A stretch of DNA of 64,000 nucleotides from Chitinophaga pinensis (GCF_007896845.1 NZ_VOHS01000002.1:1-64000), one strand, 5' to 3'. Positions 35,296-44,557 are shown, numbered from the stretch's first letter. A program made the numbers and translations. The notes: a model not told the origin generated them from the sequence alone.

Positions 35296-36942
35296 ATGAA
35301 CACTTTTCTACAAATACATCCCGACGATAATGTACTCGTCGCCCTGCAGGACCTCCCACAGGGTACAGAAGTCGGTTTTAATGGTTCCACAATTACTTTA
35401 CTCAAGGAAGTTCCCGCTAAGCATAAATTCATGATCTCCGACATACAAACCGGCGATCCTATTACTATGTACGGTGTACTCGTTGGTAAAGCGAATGCGC
35501 CTATCCTCAAAGGTGAGCTCATCACCACTGTCAATATCCAGCATGATGCAAACGCTTTTCACGAAAAAGAAGGTAGTATAGAATGGCAAAAACCTGATGT
35601 CAGCAAATGGAAAGACCGCACCTTTATGGGCTATCCGCGTAAAGACGGACAGGTAGGTACACGCAACTACTGGCTGGTAATCCCTATGGTATTCTGCGAA
35701 AACCGCAATGTCAGCGTTATCAAAACCGCCTTTGAAAAAGGATTGGGCTTCGCTCCTACCGAAGTGTACAATGATCAGGTACAAGACCTCGTATCACTGT
35801 ACAAAAGCGGTGACCTGAATGCCATCAAAACATATAAAGCAACGCCTGTAACGGACAGTGCCAAACGTAACACTGTTTTCTCCAATATCGATGGGGTTAA
35901 ATTCCTCATGCACGAAGGCGGCTGTGGTGGTACACGTCAGGATTCAGACGCACTATGCGCGCTGCTGGCCGGTTATATTCACCATCCAAACGTAGCTGGT
36001 GCAACCGTATTAAGTCTCGGTTGTCAGCATGCACAGGTATCTATCCTGAAAAATGCGTTGCAGAAACTGAATCCAGACTTTGACAAACCTGTATTGGTAT
36101 TCGAACAACAGAAAAGTGCTTCAGAATTTGATATGTTGTCCGACGCTATCAGAGATACCTTCATGGCCCTGATCGAAGCTGATAAACAGCCTCGTCAGCC
36201 AAGTCCGCTGTCAAAACTGGTAATCGGTCTGGAATGTGGTGGTTCTGACGGCTTCTCCGGTATCTCCGCCAACCCTGCCGTAGGTCATACTTCCGACCTG
36301 ATCGTTGCATTAGGTGGTGCTTCTATCCTCTCCGAGTTCCCTGAGCTTTGCGGTGTGGAACAGGAGCTGATCAACCGTTGCGTAGAAAAAGATACTTCTG
36401 ATAAATTCATCCGTATCATGCGGGCGTATGAAAGTCAGGCGGAATCTGTAGGCTCCGGTTTCTACATGAATCCTTCTCCGGGCAATATCAAAGATGGTCT
36501 CATTACGGATGCTATCAAGTCCGCCGGCGCTGCCAAAAAAGGTGGTATCTCTCCTGTAGTAGATGTACTCGATTATACAGAATACGTTACCAAACCGGGT
36601 CTGAACCTCCTTTGCACACCCGGTAATGATGTAGAATCCACCTCAGCAGAAGTAGGCTCCGGTGCAAACATAGTTCTCTTCACCACAGGTCTGGGTACGC
36701 CTACCGGCAACCCTATCGCTCCTGTACTGAAACTGGCTACCAATACCAAACTGGCGAAACGCATGCCCGATATCATCGATATCAACACCGGTACTATCAT
36801 CAGTGGCGAAAAGTCAATTGAAGAAATGGGTGAAGAGATCCTTGAATACGTTATCCAGACTGCCAGTGGTGAGGTAAAAACCAAAGCAGAACTGTTGAAT
36901 CAGGATGACTTTATTCCGTGGAAACGGGGTGTTAGTCTTTAA
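35296..36942 (+). CDS. uxaA: Altronate dehydratase
   Basis: 548 residues. An N-terminal SAF-type domain (FLQIHPDDNVLVALQDLPQG, about 1-90) joins the catalytic C-terminal part with GYPRKDGQVGTRNYWLVIPMVFCENRNV, MHEGGCGGTRQDSDALCALLAGYIHHPNV, LSLGCQH, and LECGGSDGFSGISANPAVG. It dehydrates D-altronate to 2-keto-3-deoxygluconate, the meeting point with the Kdu branch. It stands apart from uxaB/uxaC, being divergent to kduI and sharing its operator. A 54-bp perfect palindrome terminates it. Confidence 0.95.
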   Translation: MNTFLQIHPDDNVLVALQDLPQGTEVGFNGSTITLLKEVPAKHKFMISDIQTGDPITMYGVLVGKANAPILKGELITTVNIQHDANAFHEKEGSIEWQKPDVSKWKDRTFMGYPRKDGQVGTRNYWLVIPMVFCENRNVSVIKTAFEKGLGFAPTEVYNDQVQDLVSLYKSGDLNAIKTYKATPVTDSAKRNTVFSNIDGVKFLMHEGGCGGTRQDSDALCALLAGYIHHPNVAGATVLSLGCQHAQVSILKNALQKLNPDFDKPVLVFEQQKSASEFDMLSDAIRDTFMALIEADKQPRQPSPLSKLVIGLECGGSDGFSGISANPAVGHTSDLIVALGGASILSEFPELCGVEQELINRCVEKDTSDKFIRIMRAYESQAESVGSGFYMNPSPGNIKDGLITDAIKSAGAAKKGGISPVVDVLDYTEYVTKPGLNLLCTPGNDVESTSAEVGSGANIVLFTTGLGTPTGNPIAPVLKLATNTKLAKRMPDIIDINTGTIISGEKSIEEMGEEILEYVIQTASGEVKTKAELLNQDDFIPWKRGVSL

Positions 36943-36990
36943 GCTAAGGTTAAGCGTAATTAAGCATTAAATACTAACAGACATTCTCAT

Positions 36991-37044
36991 AAATAAATAA
37001 AAAGGGCTCCTTGTCAATTGACAAGGAGCCCTTTTTATTTATTT
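36991..37044. terminator. 54-bp perfect palindrome, bidirectional terminator
   Basis: Positions 36991-37017 and 37018-37044 are exact inverted copies (27-bp arms, GC core AAAGGGCTCCTTGTC with AT-rich flanks) with no unpaired centre base. T-rich tails occur in both directions. It sits between the convergent uxaA and exuT-like genes and should stop transcription from both. Confidence 0.92.
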
Positions 37045-37047
37045 ATG

Positions 37048-38412
37048 TTAAAGCTTTACCTGCTCCATTTTCGGCGCAAATAAATGCATTATCAGCCACG
37101 CCAGCAGATACATCGATCCGCTTATTAAAAACAGGATATTATACCCTGTACCAATGTTTCCCTGCTCTTTATAATGGTCCAGCAGAAAACCCGCAAATAT
37201 CGGAAACAGGCTACCACCAATGGAACCAGCCATCCCACCAATACCTACTACAGAACTTACCGCATGTTTAGGGAACATATCAGAAGCGGTGGTGAAGATA
37301 TTGGCAGACCATGCCTGATGTGCGGCAGCTGCTAAACTGATCAGTCCTACCACTACCCATATATTATTTGTACTCTTTGCAAACATGATCGGTACCACGC
37401 AGATCGCAAATAACAGCATCGACGTTTTACGCGCCCTGAACACCGGCCAGCCTTTGTTGATCAGCCACGAAGAGAGATATCCGCCACCAATACTACCGAC
37501 GGTTGTAGCGGTATAGATCACAAATAACTGTAAGTTAGGTTTCTTGAAATCGAGGTTGAAAGTAGTGGCAAAATAAGAAGGCAACCAGAACAGGAAGAAC
37601 CACCAGATAGGGTCAGTCAGCAGTTTACCGAATACAAATGCCCATGTCTGTCGCACACCCAGCAGCTTAGACCAGCTGACACTCTTCTTTTCAGGTGGAG
37701 TGCTGGCAGCAGCTACAGCAGCAGGTGTAACTGGTTTTACGCCATCAGGAATTTCTCCGTCTGCCACTGTATGTACAGCATCATCGCTATGAATATGATC
37801 AAACTCTGCCTGTGTCAGTTTCTTGTGACGTGCCGGAATCTCATACATGAAGATCCAGAAGACCAGCCACACAAAACCTATAATACCGGTCCATATAAAG
37901 GCATGTTGCCAGCCATAGGTACCAGCCAGCCATGGAACTACTATCGGCGCCACTACGGCCCCTATATTAGCGCCGGAATTGAATATACCGGTAGCCAGTG
38001 CACGTTCCTTTTTAGGGAACCATTCTGCTACTGTTTTGATCGCTACAGGAAAGTTGCCGGATTCACCCAGTCCCAGTAATACACGTGCAATACCAAAACC
38101 CATGGTCGTCTTCGCCAGCGCATGTCCCATCGCAGCAAAACTCCATACCACAATAGATAAAATGTATCCCATTTTGGTACCGATCTTATCTACCAGACGG
38201 CCAAATACCAGCAAACCAACTGCATATGCAGCCGAAAATGCGGACATCATACCTCCGAAATCCTTCTCGGACCATTCAAACTGGTCTGATAATATAGGCT
38301 TTAACAAACCAATCACCTGCCGGTCTATATAGTTGATAGTGGTAGCAAAAAAGAGCAATGCACAAATGCTCCAGCGATATCTGCCAATTTTAGTGGAATC
38401 CATGCCTTTCAT
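37048..38412 (-). CDS. ExuT-like hexuronate transporter (MFS)
   Basis: 454 residues with about 12 membrane segments. MFS/anion:cation symporter signs are RYRWSICALLFFATTINYIDRQVIGLLKPIL in helix 1, GRLVDKIGTKMGY in loop 2-3, and GLGESGNFPVAIKTVAEWFPKKERALATGIFNSGANIGAVVAPIV, closely like ExuT family carriers. The middle loop is charged. It should import galacturonate, glucuronate or short uronate derivatives with protons. The start at 38412 (MKGMDSTKIG) or the ATG at 38403 are both possible. A perfect 16-bp operator palindrome lies 47 bp upstream. Confidence 0.92.
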   Translation of the reverse strand: MKGMDSTKIGRYRWSICALLFFATTINYIDRQVIGLLKPILSDQFEWSEKDFGGMMSAFSAAYAVGLLVFGRLVDKIGTKMGYILSIVVWSFAAMGHALAKTTMGFGIARVLLGLGESGNFPVAIKTVAEWFPKKERALATGIFNSGANIGAVVAPIVVPWLAGTYGWQHAFIWTGIIGFVWLVFWIFMYEIPARHKKLTQAEFDHIHSDDAVHTVADGEIPDGVKPVTPAAVAAASTPPEKKSVSWSKLLGVRQTWAFVFGKLLTDPIWWFFLFWLPSYFATTFNLDFKKPNLQLFVIYTATTVGSIGGGYLSSWLINKGWPVFRARKTSMLLFAICVVPIMFAKSTNNIWVVVGLISLAAAAHQAWSANIFTTASDMFPKHAVSSVVGIGGMAGSIGGSLFPIFAGFLLDHYKEQGNIGTGYNILFLISGSMYLLAWLIMHLFAPKMEQVKL

Positions 38413-38458
38413 TTTGGAATTTATAAAGTGTTATCAATTTACAACACTCTGTCGAATA

Positions 38459-38474
38459 ATGCAAACGTTTGCAT
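38459..38474. promoter_or_regulatory. LacI-type operator upstream of the hexuronate transporter
   Basis: ATGCAAACGTTTGCAT is a 16-bp perfect palindrome, identical in its 14-bp core to 35127-35140. A degenerate relative (TACAAACGTTGATA, 10 of 14) lies at 38517-38530. Both lie between eda and the transporter, 47 and 105 bp before the transporter start. Confidence 0.8.
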
Positions 38475-38630
38475 ATAATATTGCCTGCTATGCATTTTGC
38501 ATATGTAGACTTTATTACAAACGTTGATAAATGATTACTAATTAAAAGTTGAGACCTTATTTCCTGCATCCGCCCAAACCAGCGCCCACAGGAAATAAAT
38601 TAGTTAAAATGCCTGCTGCAAATGGGCTCA

Positions 38631-39293
38631 TCAGGCAACTTCCTGAATCAGTTTCACCAGTCCGGTTAACTGTACTTTCAGCGCTGCCCAATCCTTCTTA
38701 TCTATCAGCTCCTTATTCAGCAGATTGGAGCCCATTCCCACACATACTACGCCCGCATCCAGCCATGATTTTATACTCTCTTTAGTAGGCTCTACTCCTC
38801 CGGTCGGCATAAACTTCATCTTTGGAAATAAAGGCTTGATCGCTTTTACAAAACCGGGTCCTAATACATTTCCGGGAAACAGTTTTGTTAAAGGTGCTTC
38901 ATATTTCTCTGCAATAGCAATTTCTGAAGGTGTCATACAACCGGGTATCCACACGATATTCTCTTCGCGGCAACTTTCCGCCACGCCTGCATCGATGATC
39001 GGACTTACAATAAAATCCGCTCCCTGTCGTGCAAACGCCTTTACATCTTCCGCTACCTTAATTGTACCTATTCCCAGATACATATCAGGCATGGTCAGTA
39101 TTTTATGTTCGCGCATAGCGGTAAAATTGCGTTTTGCATTTTCACCACGGTTAGTAAATTCAAATACACGGATACCTGCATCATAACAGGCTTGTAACAC
39201 CTGTATACATACGGCGGCATCATCATGATAAAATACCGGAATTGCTTTACTACGCTCAAATGCTGCAATGATCTCTGCTGCTGGTACTGCCAT
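38631..39293 (-). CDS. eda: KDPG/KHG aldolase
   Basis: 220 residues, TIM barrel. RSKAIPVFYHDDAAVCIQVLQACYDAGIRVFEFTNRG at the N-terminus carries the catalytic Glu (EFTNRG). The Schiff-base lysine motif is APLTKLFPGNVLGPGFVKAIK, and the phosphate site FMPTGGVEPTKESIKSWLDAGVVCVGMGSNL. It splits 2-keto-3-deoxy-6-phosphogluconate into pyruvate and glyceraldehyde-3-phosphate. Starts 2 bp after the kdgK stop; last gene of the uxaB-uxaC-kdgK-eda unit. Confidence 0.94.
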   Translation of the reverse strand: MAVPAAEIIAAFERSKAIPVFYHDDAAVCIQVLQACYDAGIRVFEFTNRGENAKRNFTAMREHKILTMPDMYLGIGTIKVAEDVKAFARQGADFIVSPIIDAGVAESCREENIVWIPGCMTPSEIAIAEKYEAPLTKLFPGNVLGPGFVKAIKPLFPKMKFMPTGGVEPTKESIKSWLDAGVVCVGMGSNLLNKELIDKKDWAALKVQLTGLVKLIQEVA

Positions 39294-39295
39294 GT

Positions 39296-40294
39296 CTATA
39301 TCAGTTTTAAGATGTCTGCTTTATCAGTTAAATTAAAATCTCCTTTCAGGAATAATTTGGACCATGCTGCTGCTGCCGCAAATGAAATCGTCTGCTGCGC
39401 ATCCATTCCGCTTACCTGTCCATGTATCAGTCCTGCCATAAAACTATCTCCACTTCCCACACGATCTACTACCTCATTGGTTTCATATTGCTTTGATACT
39501 TTCAGTTCGCCGCCCTCATACCAGGTGGCATAATACAGATTATGTGTAAATGCATTGGAAAAACGGAACGTAAAGGCCACCTGTTTACAACGTGGGAACT
39601 TCTCTGTAATTTCTTTGGCTACAGATGCAGCTTCTGCCAGATAAGTCTCCTTCGTCGCCGTTTCCAGTGCCACCGTATTTAATGCGGTATCCAGCATCTG
39701 ATGTGAGGCCCAGATATTGCCCATCACCACGTCACAATATTGTACCAGTTCCGGCATTACAGCAAATGGCTGTTTACCGTACTGCCACAGCTTACTACGA
39801 TAGTTCAGATCTGTGGATATCTTCAGCCCTTTTCGGGATGCTGCTTCCAGTATTTCTTTACAGATCACGGCCGTATTTTCATTCAATGCGGGTGTCAATG
39901 CGCTCCAATGAAACCATTCAGCGTCACCCAGCAGACTACCCCAATCCACGGTACCCGGTTCCAGCTGACTGAAAGAAGAATATTTTCTGTCATACACCAC
40001 ACCTGCATTCTTCAGGTCAGTGCCTTGTTCCAGATAATAAATGCCAATGCGGTCACCGCCTTTCAACATACGGTCTGTCGCTACACCCAGCGATTCCAGC
40101 TGTTCAAGCACCTGTGTGGCAATACCATTGTCAGGCGCTTTACTGATATAAGCTACCGGTGTGCCCCAACGTGCGAGTGCTGCGGCCACATTGGCTTCTG
40201 CACCACCTACATACAGGGCTGCGCTGTGATTGTTCCACTCCGGTGACAAGCGCAATAATATTTCTCCAAACGAAATAACTTTAACTGGCTTCAT
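39296..40294 (-). CDS. kdgK: 2-dehydro-3-deoxygluconokinase (PfkB family)
   Basis: 332 residues. N-terminal VISFGEILLRLSPEWNN and VGGAEANVAAALARWGTPVAYISKAPDNGIATQVLEQLESLGVATD are the ribokinase-type sugar domain. The C-terminal EVVDRVGSGDSFMAGLIHG is the PfkB signature with the catalytic Asp. It phosphorylates 2-keto-3-deoxygluconate for Eda. Ends 2 bp before eda and starts 12 bp after uxaC. Assignment over a generic sugar kinase rests on context with eda and the uxa genes. Confidence 0.9.
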   Translation of the reverse strand: MKPVKVISFGEILLRLSPEWNNHSAALYVGGAEANVAAALARWGTPVAYISKAPDNGIATQVLEQLESLGVATDRMLKGGDRIGIYYLEQGTDLKNAGVVYDRKYSSFSQLEPGTVDWGSLLGDAEWFHWSALTPALNENTAVICKEILEAASRKGLKISTDLNYRSKLWQYGKQPFAVMPELVQYCDVVMGNIWASHQMLDTALNTVALETATKETYLAEAASVAKEITEKFPRCKQVAFTFRFSNAFTHNLYYATWYEGGELKVSKQYETNEVVDRVGSGDSFMAGLIHGQVSGMDAQQTISFAAAAAWSKLFLKGDFNLTDKADILKLI

Positions 40295-40306
40295 GCTTTG
40301 TAGGGT

Positions 40307-41701
40307 CTAAAATCCGAAATACGATCTGGCATTATTGTAACTGATGTCCTGCACCATTTTGCCCAGCCATTTAATATCTGCCGGCAGTTCTCCGTTCTCG
40401 ACATCATTACCGATGAGGTTACACAAAATACGGCGAAAATATTCATGACGGGAATAAGAAAGAAAACTTCTCGAATCAGTCAGCATCCCTACGAATCTGC
40501 TGAGTAAGCCCATATTGCTCAGGGTATTTATCTGCTTTTCCATGCCATCTTTCTGGTCGAGGAACCACCAGCCGGAGCCAAACTGCATCTTACCGGGTAC
40601 AGTGCCATCCTGAAAATTACCAATCATCGTTGCGAATACTTCATTGTATGCAGGATTCAGATTGTATACCACTGTCTTTGCCAGTTTATCCACTTTATCC
40701 AGTCTGTCAAAAAATACAGACATCGCCTGTGCGACCTGCCAGTCACCGATTGAATCCACACCCGCATCTGCTCCTATCCGGCTCAGCAAACGGCTGTTAT
40801 TATTCCTGATAGCACCTATATGGAACTGTTGTACCCAACCACGCTCGTGATGCCATTCGCAGATAAAATGTAATGTTCCTGCTTTGAATGCGTCTGCTTC
40901 TTCCGGTGTGAGTGTCTGTCCTTTACGCAATTTTGCATAAGCGACATTCAGGCTTTCTGCTGTAAAATTTCCTGCATAAAAAGTACTCAGTCCATGATCT
41001 GCCAGACGGCCGCCATTTGCATGAAAGTAATCATGCCGGTTACGCAGCGCAGCAATAAACTGTGCATAAGTATCTGTGTTCATTCCGGCAGCCGTACCCA
41101 GTTTATCTGCATAAGCATTAAAACCAGCTACATCTTCTACGCCGATCGCCTTATCCGGTCTGAAAGTAGGCAATACGCGTACTTTGAAACCAGACTGACT
41201 GATCGCTTTATGATATTCCAGTGTATCACAGGGATCATCTGTGGTACACAATGTGTCAACCTTAAAATGCTGCAACAGTGCCTGAGTAGTCCATTTTGGT
41301 AACTGTTCCTGACAATGCTGATATATCTCTCCGGCACTATCACCGTTGAGCAGCTGTTTTACACCAAATGGATTCAGCAGTTCCATATGCGTCCAGTGAT
41401 ACAGTGGATTACGCATCGTATAAGGCACCGTTTCTGCCCATCGTCTGAACTTTGTATAATCATCCGCCGGACCGGTAATATCTTCTTCTGCAACTCCGTT
41501 TGCACGCATAGCACGCCACTTATAATGGTCGCCTTTCAGCCACATGGCAGTCAGATTTTCAAACTGACGGTTACTGGCTATTTCATCAGGAGGCAGATGA
41601 TTATGATAGTCGATGACAGGCATCTCTTTGGCATAATCGTGGAATAACTGTCTGGCTGTTTCTGTCTGCAACAGAAAGTCAGCATCTAAGAATTGTTTCA
41701 T
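40307..41701 (-). CDS. uxaC: Glucuronate/galacturonate isomerase
   Basis: 464 residues of the amidohydrolase-like fold. Metal-binding VIDYHNHLPPDEIASNRQFENLTAMWLKGDHYKWRAMRANG near the N-terminus, KVDTLCTTDDPCDTLEYHK, RVLPTFRPDKAIG, and the C-terminal LLSRFVGMLTDSRSFLSYSRHEYFRRILCNLIG are typical of UxaC. It isomerises galacturonate to tagaturonate (and glucuronate to fructuronate). Follows uxaB by 15 bp and precedes kdgK by 12 bp. No separate fructuronate branch genes (uxuA/uxuB) are in the window. Confidence 0.96.
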   Translation of the reverse strand: MKQFLDADFLLQTETARQLFHDYAKEMPVIDYHNHLPPDEIASNRQFENLTAMWLKGDHYKWRAMRANGVAEEDITGPADDYTKFRRWAETVPYTMRNPLYHWTHMELLNPFGVKQLLNGDSAGEIYQHCQEQLPKWTTQALLQHFKVDTLCTTDDPCDTLEYHKAISQSGFKVRVLPTFRPDKAIGVEDVAGFNAYADKLGTAAGMNTDTYAQFIAALRNRHDYFHANGGRLADHGLSTFYAGNFTAESLNVAYAKLRKGQTLTPEEADAFKAGTLHFICEWHHERGWVQQFHIGAIRNNNSRLLSRIGADAGVDSIGDWQVAQAMSVFFDRLDKVDKLAKTVVYNLNPAYNEVFATMIGNFQDGTVPGKMQFGSGWWFLDQKDGMEKQINTLSNMGLLSRFVGMLTDSRSFLSYSRHEYFRRILCNLIGNDVENGELPADIKWLGKMVQDISYNNARSYFGF

Positions 41702-41716
41702 AAACGTTCTGGTTCC

Positions 41717-43222
41717 TTATAATACTTTACTGTAGCTATCTGCATACGACTTCACTCCTTCCTGTAACATACCCTGCAGATGCGCGGATACGGCATCTGT
41801 AAAACCTGTTATCTGCGAAAGGTCGGCTTCCCATAAACGCTGATCTGCACTGATGGCCTGTACCATCTCCGCGATAGCGTCTCCCCCTCTGCCGGTTACC
41901 TGTGACCAGTACTCCGCAAAGATGGCGATATTATCATCCGTAATGGTATAGTATTCATCTCCCCGTTGTCCGGAGTATTGTCCCTTATCCAGTTTCTCCG
42001 GCCGCAGGAACAGCAGCATCGCCGCAAATCCCAGACACATACTGGCCGGCAATGACTGAAATTTCTCATAGTAACGCACGATCGTTTTCACATTCCTTGC
42101 ATTCATTTTCATGCTTTCCTGAAAGGTAATACTCAGCAGTTTATGCGCAATATTCGGATTGGCAAAACGATCGAGTACATCTTCTGCGAATGCAGGCGCC
42201 TGCGGACAAATATCCTTTATCGTCGGTAAGATCTCTTCGAGTATAACGGTACGGAAAAAGGAGCGCATATTCGCATCTTCCATACATTCCAGTACGATGT
42301 TCAATCCGCTCAGATAGCCCAGCGGTACGGATATCGTATGACTCCCATTGAGGATACGCAGCTTCTGCTCCCTGAACGGTGTAATATCTTTGGCTATCAG
42401 CATCCTGTTGTCTGTCTGATGGAAGCCCAGTACCTCCTTCACCCTTTCATCCCCTTCTATTGCCCATAAGAGGTAAGGCTCGGTATCTATCCACAGTCCG
42501 TCTGTATAACCTGCTTTTTCTTCCAGTGCCGCCAGTTCCTTCGGTTTCCCCGGCACAATCCTGTCTACCAGAGAACTACAGAAATGATTATCTTCCGCTA
42601 TCCATTGCAGAAAAGTAGCCGGCAGACGGTTATAAGCCGCCAGTTTCAGCACTATTTCCTTCAGCAGCTGGCCGTTATTCACCACCAGTTCTGTCGGTAC
42701 GATGACAAACCCGGTATGAGAGGCCCCTTTAAAGTACTGGAAACGCTCCCAGAGCACTGCCAGCAGTTTTCCGGGGAATGAGGACGGTACGCCGTCTATT
42801 TTCTCGGCTACATATTGTATCCCTACTTCTGTAGTATTCGAGATGATGGTCTGTAATGCCGGCTGCCGGACAGCCAGTAATATCTGTTCCCAGTCTGCAT
42901 TCGATTGCAGAACCCGGCTAATAGAAGCATTGATCAGTACCTGATTCACCAGTTCTCCCTGAGAAACACCTTTTATATTGGTCGTGAACAGGTTATCCTG
43001 TTTGCTGAACTCCGTCGTATCCCCTCCGGTGGACTTTACCACCACGATCCTACCCTGATAAACACCCTGTTTATTGGCCTTATCTACCAGATAATCCACC
43101 AGGCCTCTCAGCAAAACACCTGTTCCGAACTGTAAAATTCTTTCTGGAAACTCGAAATAGCGCTCTGACACCCCCAAGTCCGGATGCTTCAATACATGAG
43201 CCTTATTTAAAATAGGTAACAT
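41717..43222 (-). CDS. uxaB: Tagaturonate reductase (mannitol dehydrogenase family)
   Basis: 501 residues from MLPILNKAHVLKHPDLG; a frame extension to 43300 is unlikely to be translated. Rossmann start RILQFGTGVLLRGLVDYLVDKANKQG, the family pieces IVPTELVVNNGQLLKEIVLKLA, FCSSLVDRIVPGKP, QKLRILNGSHTISVPLGYLSG, and a C-terminal helical domain. It reduces tagaturonate to altronate with NADH for UxaA. Heads the four-gene uxaB-uxaC-kdgK-eda operon. No copy of the LacI-type palindrome was seen in its 180-bp upstream gap. Confidence 0.93.
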   Translation of the reverse strand: MLPILNKAHVLKHPDLGVSERYFEFPERILQFGTGVLLRGLVDYLVDKANKQGVYQGRIVVVKSTGGDTTEFSKQDNLFTTNIKGVSQGELVNQVLINASISRVLQSNADWEQILLAVRQPALQTIISNTTEVGIQYVAEKIDGVPSSFPGKLLAVLWERFQYFKGASHTGFVIVPTELVVNNGQLLKEIVLKLAAYNRLPATFLQWIAEDNHFCSSLVDRIVPGKPKELAALEEKAGYTDGLWIDTEPYLLWAIEGDERVKEVLGFHQTDNRMLIAKDITPFREQKLRILNGSHTISVPLGYLSGLNIVLECMEDANMRSFFRTVILEEILPTIKDICPQAPAFAEDVLDRFANPNIAHKLLSITFQESMKMNARNVKTIVRYYEKFQSLPASMCLGFAAMLLFLRPEKLDKGQYSGQRGDEYYTITDDNIAIFAEYWSQVTGRGGDAIAEMVQAISADQRLWEADLSQITGFTDAVSAHLQGMLQEGVKSYADSYSKVL

Positions 43223-43374
43223 ATTAGGTTTTTTAATAAACGCAGAACTCTGATCACTAAATATAAAACGAATCCCTGATAGTCCATAACCATTACTCAA
43301 TACTCCTGAAAGATTTCCTCTTTCCGATTCGTGTCATAATATCCCCTTCAGGGAGGTGTCTCGACTAATTTCTG

Positions 43375-43382
43375 TAATTTTG
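43375..43382 (+). promoter_or_regulatory. Possible -7 element of the mnmA promoter
   Basis: TAATTTTG matches the Bacteroidota TAnnTTTG -7 consensus 20 bp before the mnmA start. No clear TTTG -33 element is found about 20 bp further upstream, so the call is weak. Confidence 0.4.
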
Positions 43383-43402
43383 CGCACTTAATATTATTAA
43401 CA

Positions 43403-44503
43403 ATGAGCAGACATGGTAAAGTTCTGGTAGCAATGAGCGGCGGTATAGATAGTACCGTTACCGCCCTGATGCTGCATGAACAAGGGTATGAAGTGGTGGG
43501 TATCACCATGAAAACCTGGGACTACGCATCTGCCGGCTCCAGCAAGAAAGAAACCGGGTGCTGTAACCTGGATTCCTTTAATGATGCCCGTGCAGCCGCC
43601 GTACACCACGGTTTTCCGCACTTCGTGCTCGATATCAGAGACGAGTTCGGGGATTTTGTTATTAATAACTTTGTTGACGAATACATAGCAGGCCGCACGC
43701 CCAATCCTTGCGTTCTGTGCAATACCCATATTAAATGGCGTGCGCTGATGAAGCGTGCCGACGCCATGGACTGTGCCTTTATTGCAACAGGACACTACGC
43801 GCAGATAAGAGAGCAGGATGGCCGCCATATACTCAGCAAAGGTATTGATGACCTGAAAGATCAGAGCTACGTATTATGGGGTTTACAGCAGGACGTGCTG
43901 GCCCGTACAATACTTCCTTTAGGACAATATCGTAAAACTGAAATCCGCCAGATGGCGTTTGACTTCGGTTATCCGGAACTGGCGAAAAAAGCAGAGAGCT
44001 ATGAGATCTGTTTTGTGCCGGACAATGACTACCGCGGGTTCCTGAAACGTAAAGTAGATGGCCTTGAAGAACAGGTGAACGGTGGTAACTTCGTACTCAG
44101 AGACGGGACTATCGTTGGTCATCATAAAGGTTATCCTTTCTATACTATCGGTCAGCGTAAAGGTCTGGACATCGCGTTGGGCCGGCCGGTATTTGTGACG
44201 GAAATCATTCCGGAAACTAACACCGTTGTATTGGGGAATGAAGATGAGCTTAACAGAAATGAAATGACTGTTGCTGGTCTGAACATGATCAAATACGATC
44301 ATATTCCTGAGGGGATGGAAGCCATCACTAAAATCCGTTATAAGGATAAAGGTGCGTTGAGTAACCTGTATAACGTTGATGGCAAAGTGAAGGTGAACTT
44401 CTATGAACATGTGAAGGGAATTGCTCCCGGTCAGTCAGCTGTTTTCTATGAAGGTGATGATGTGATCGCAGGTGGTATTATCCAGAGAGCTGTAACGCTT
44501 TAA
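43403..44503 (+). CDS. mnmA: tRNA-specific 2-thiouridylase
   Basis: 366 residues. PP-loop VLVAMSGGIDSTVTALMLHEQGYEVVGITMKTWDY at the N-terminus, catalytic Cys in TPNPCVLCNTHIKW and the second in YEICFVPDNDYRGFLK, then FYTIGQRKGLDIALGRPVFVTEI and a C-terminal beta-barrel. It transfers sulfur to U34 of Lys, Glu and Gln tRNAs using ATP. The ETGCCNLDSFNDARA insert is the form typical of Bacteroidota. Stands alone with its own terminator. Confidence 0.97.
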   Translation: MSRHGKVLVAMSGGIDSTVTALMLHEQGYEVVGITMKTWDYASAGSSKKETGCCNLDSFNDARAAAVHHGFPHFVLDIRDEFGDFVINNFVDEYIAGRTPNPCVLCNTHIKWRALMKRADAMDCAFIATGHYAQIREQDGRHILSKGIDDLKDQSYVLWGLQQDVLARTILPLGQYRKTEIRQMAFDFGYPELAKKAESYEICFVPDNDYRGFLKRKVDGLEEQVNGGNFVLRDGTIVGHHKGYPFYTIGQRKGLDIALGRPVFVTEIIPETNTVVLGNEDELNRNEMTVAGLNMIKYDHIPEGMEAITKIRYKDKGALSNLYNVDGKVKVNFYEHVKGIAPGQSAVFYEGDDVIAGGIIQRAVTL

Positions 44504-44521
44504 TGCGTTAACTATAATTTT

Positions 44522-44557
44522 AAAAGCCTGTCCGCTGAGTGGTGGACAGGCTTTTTT
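44522..44557 (+). terminator. Terminator after mnmA
   Basis: 12-bp perfect stem (44522-44533 with 44544-44555, AAAAGCCTGTCC) around a 10-base loop, with a T6 tract. It begins 19 bp after the mnmA stop. Confidence 0.9.
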
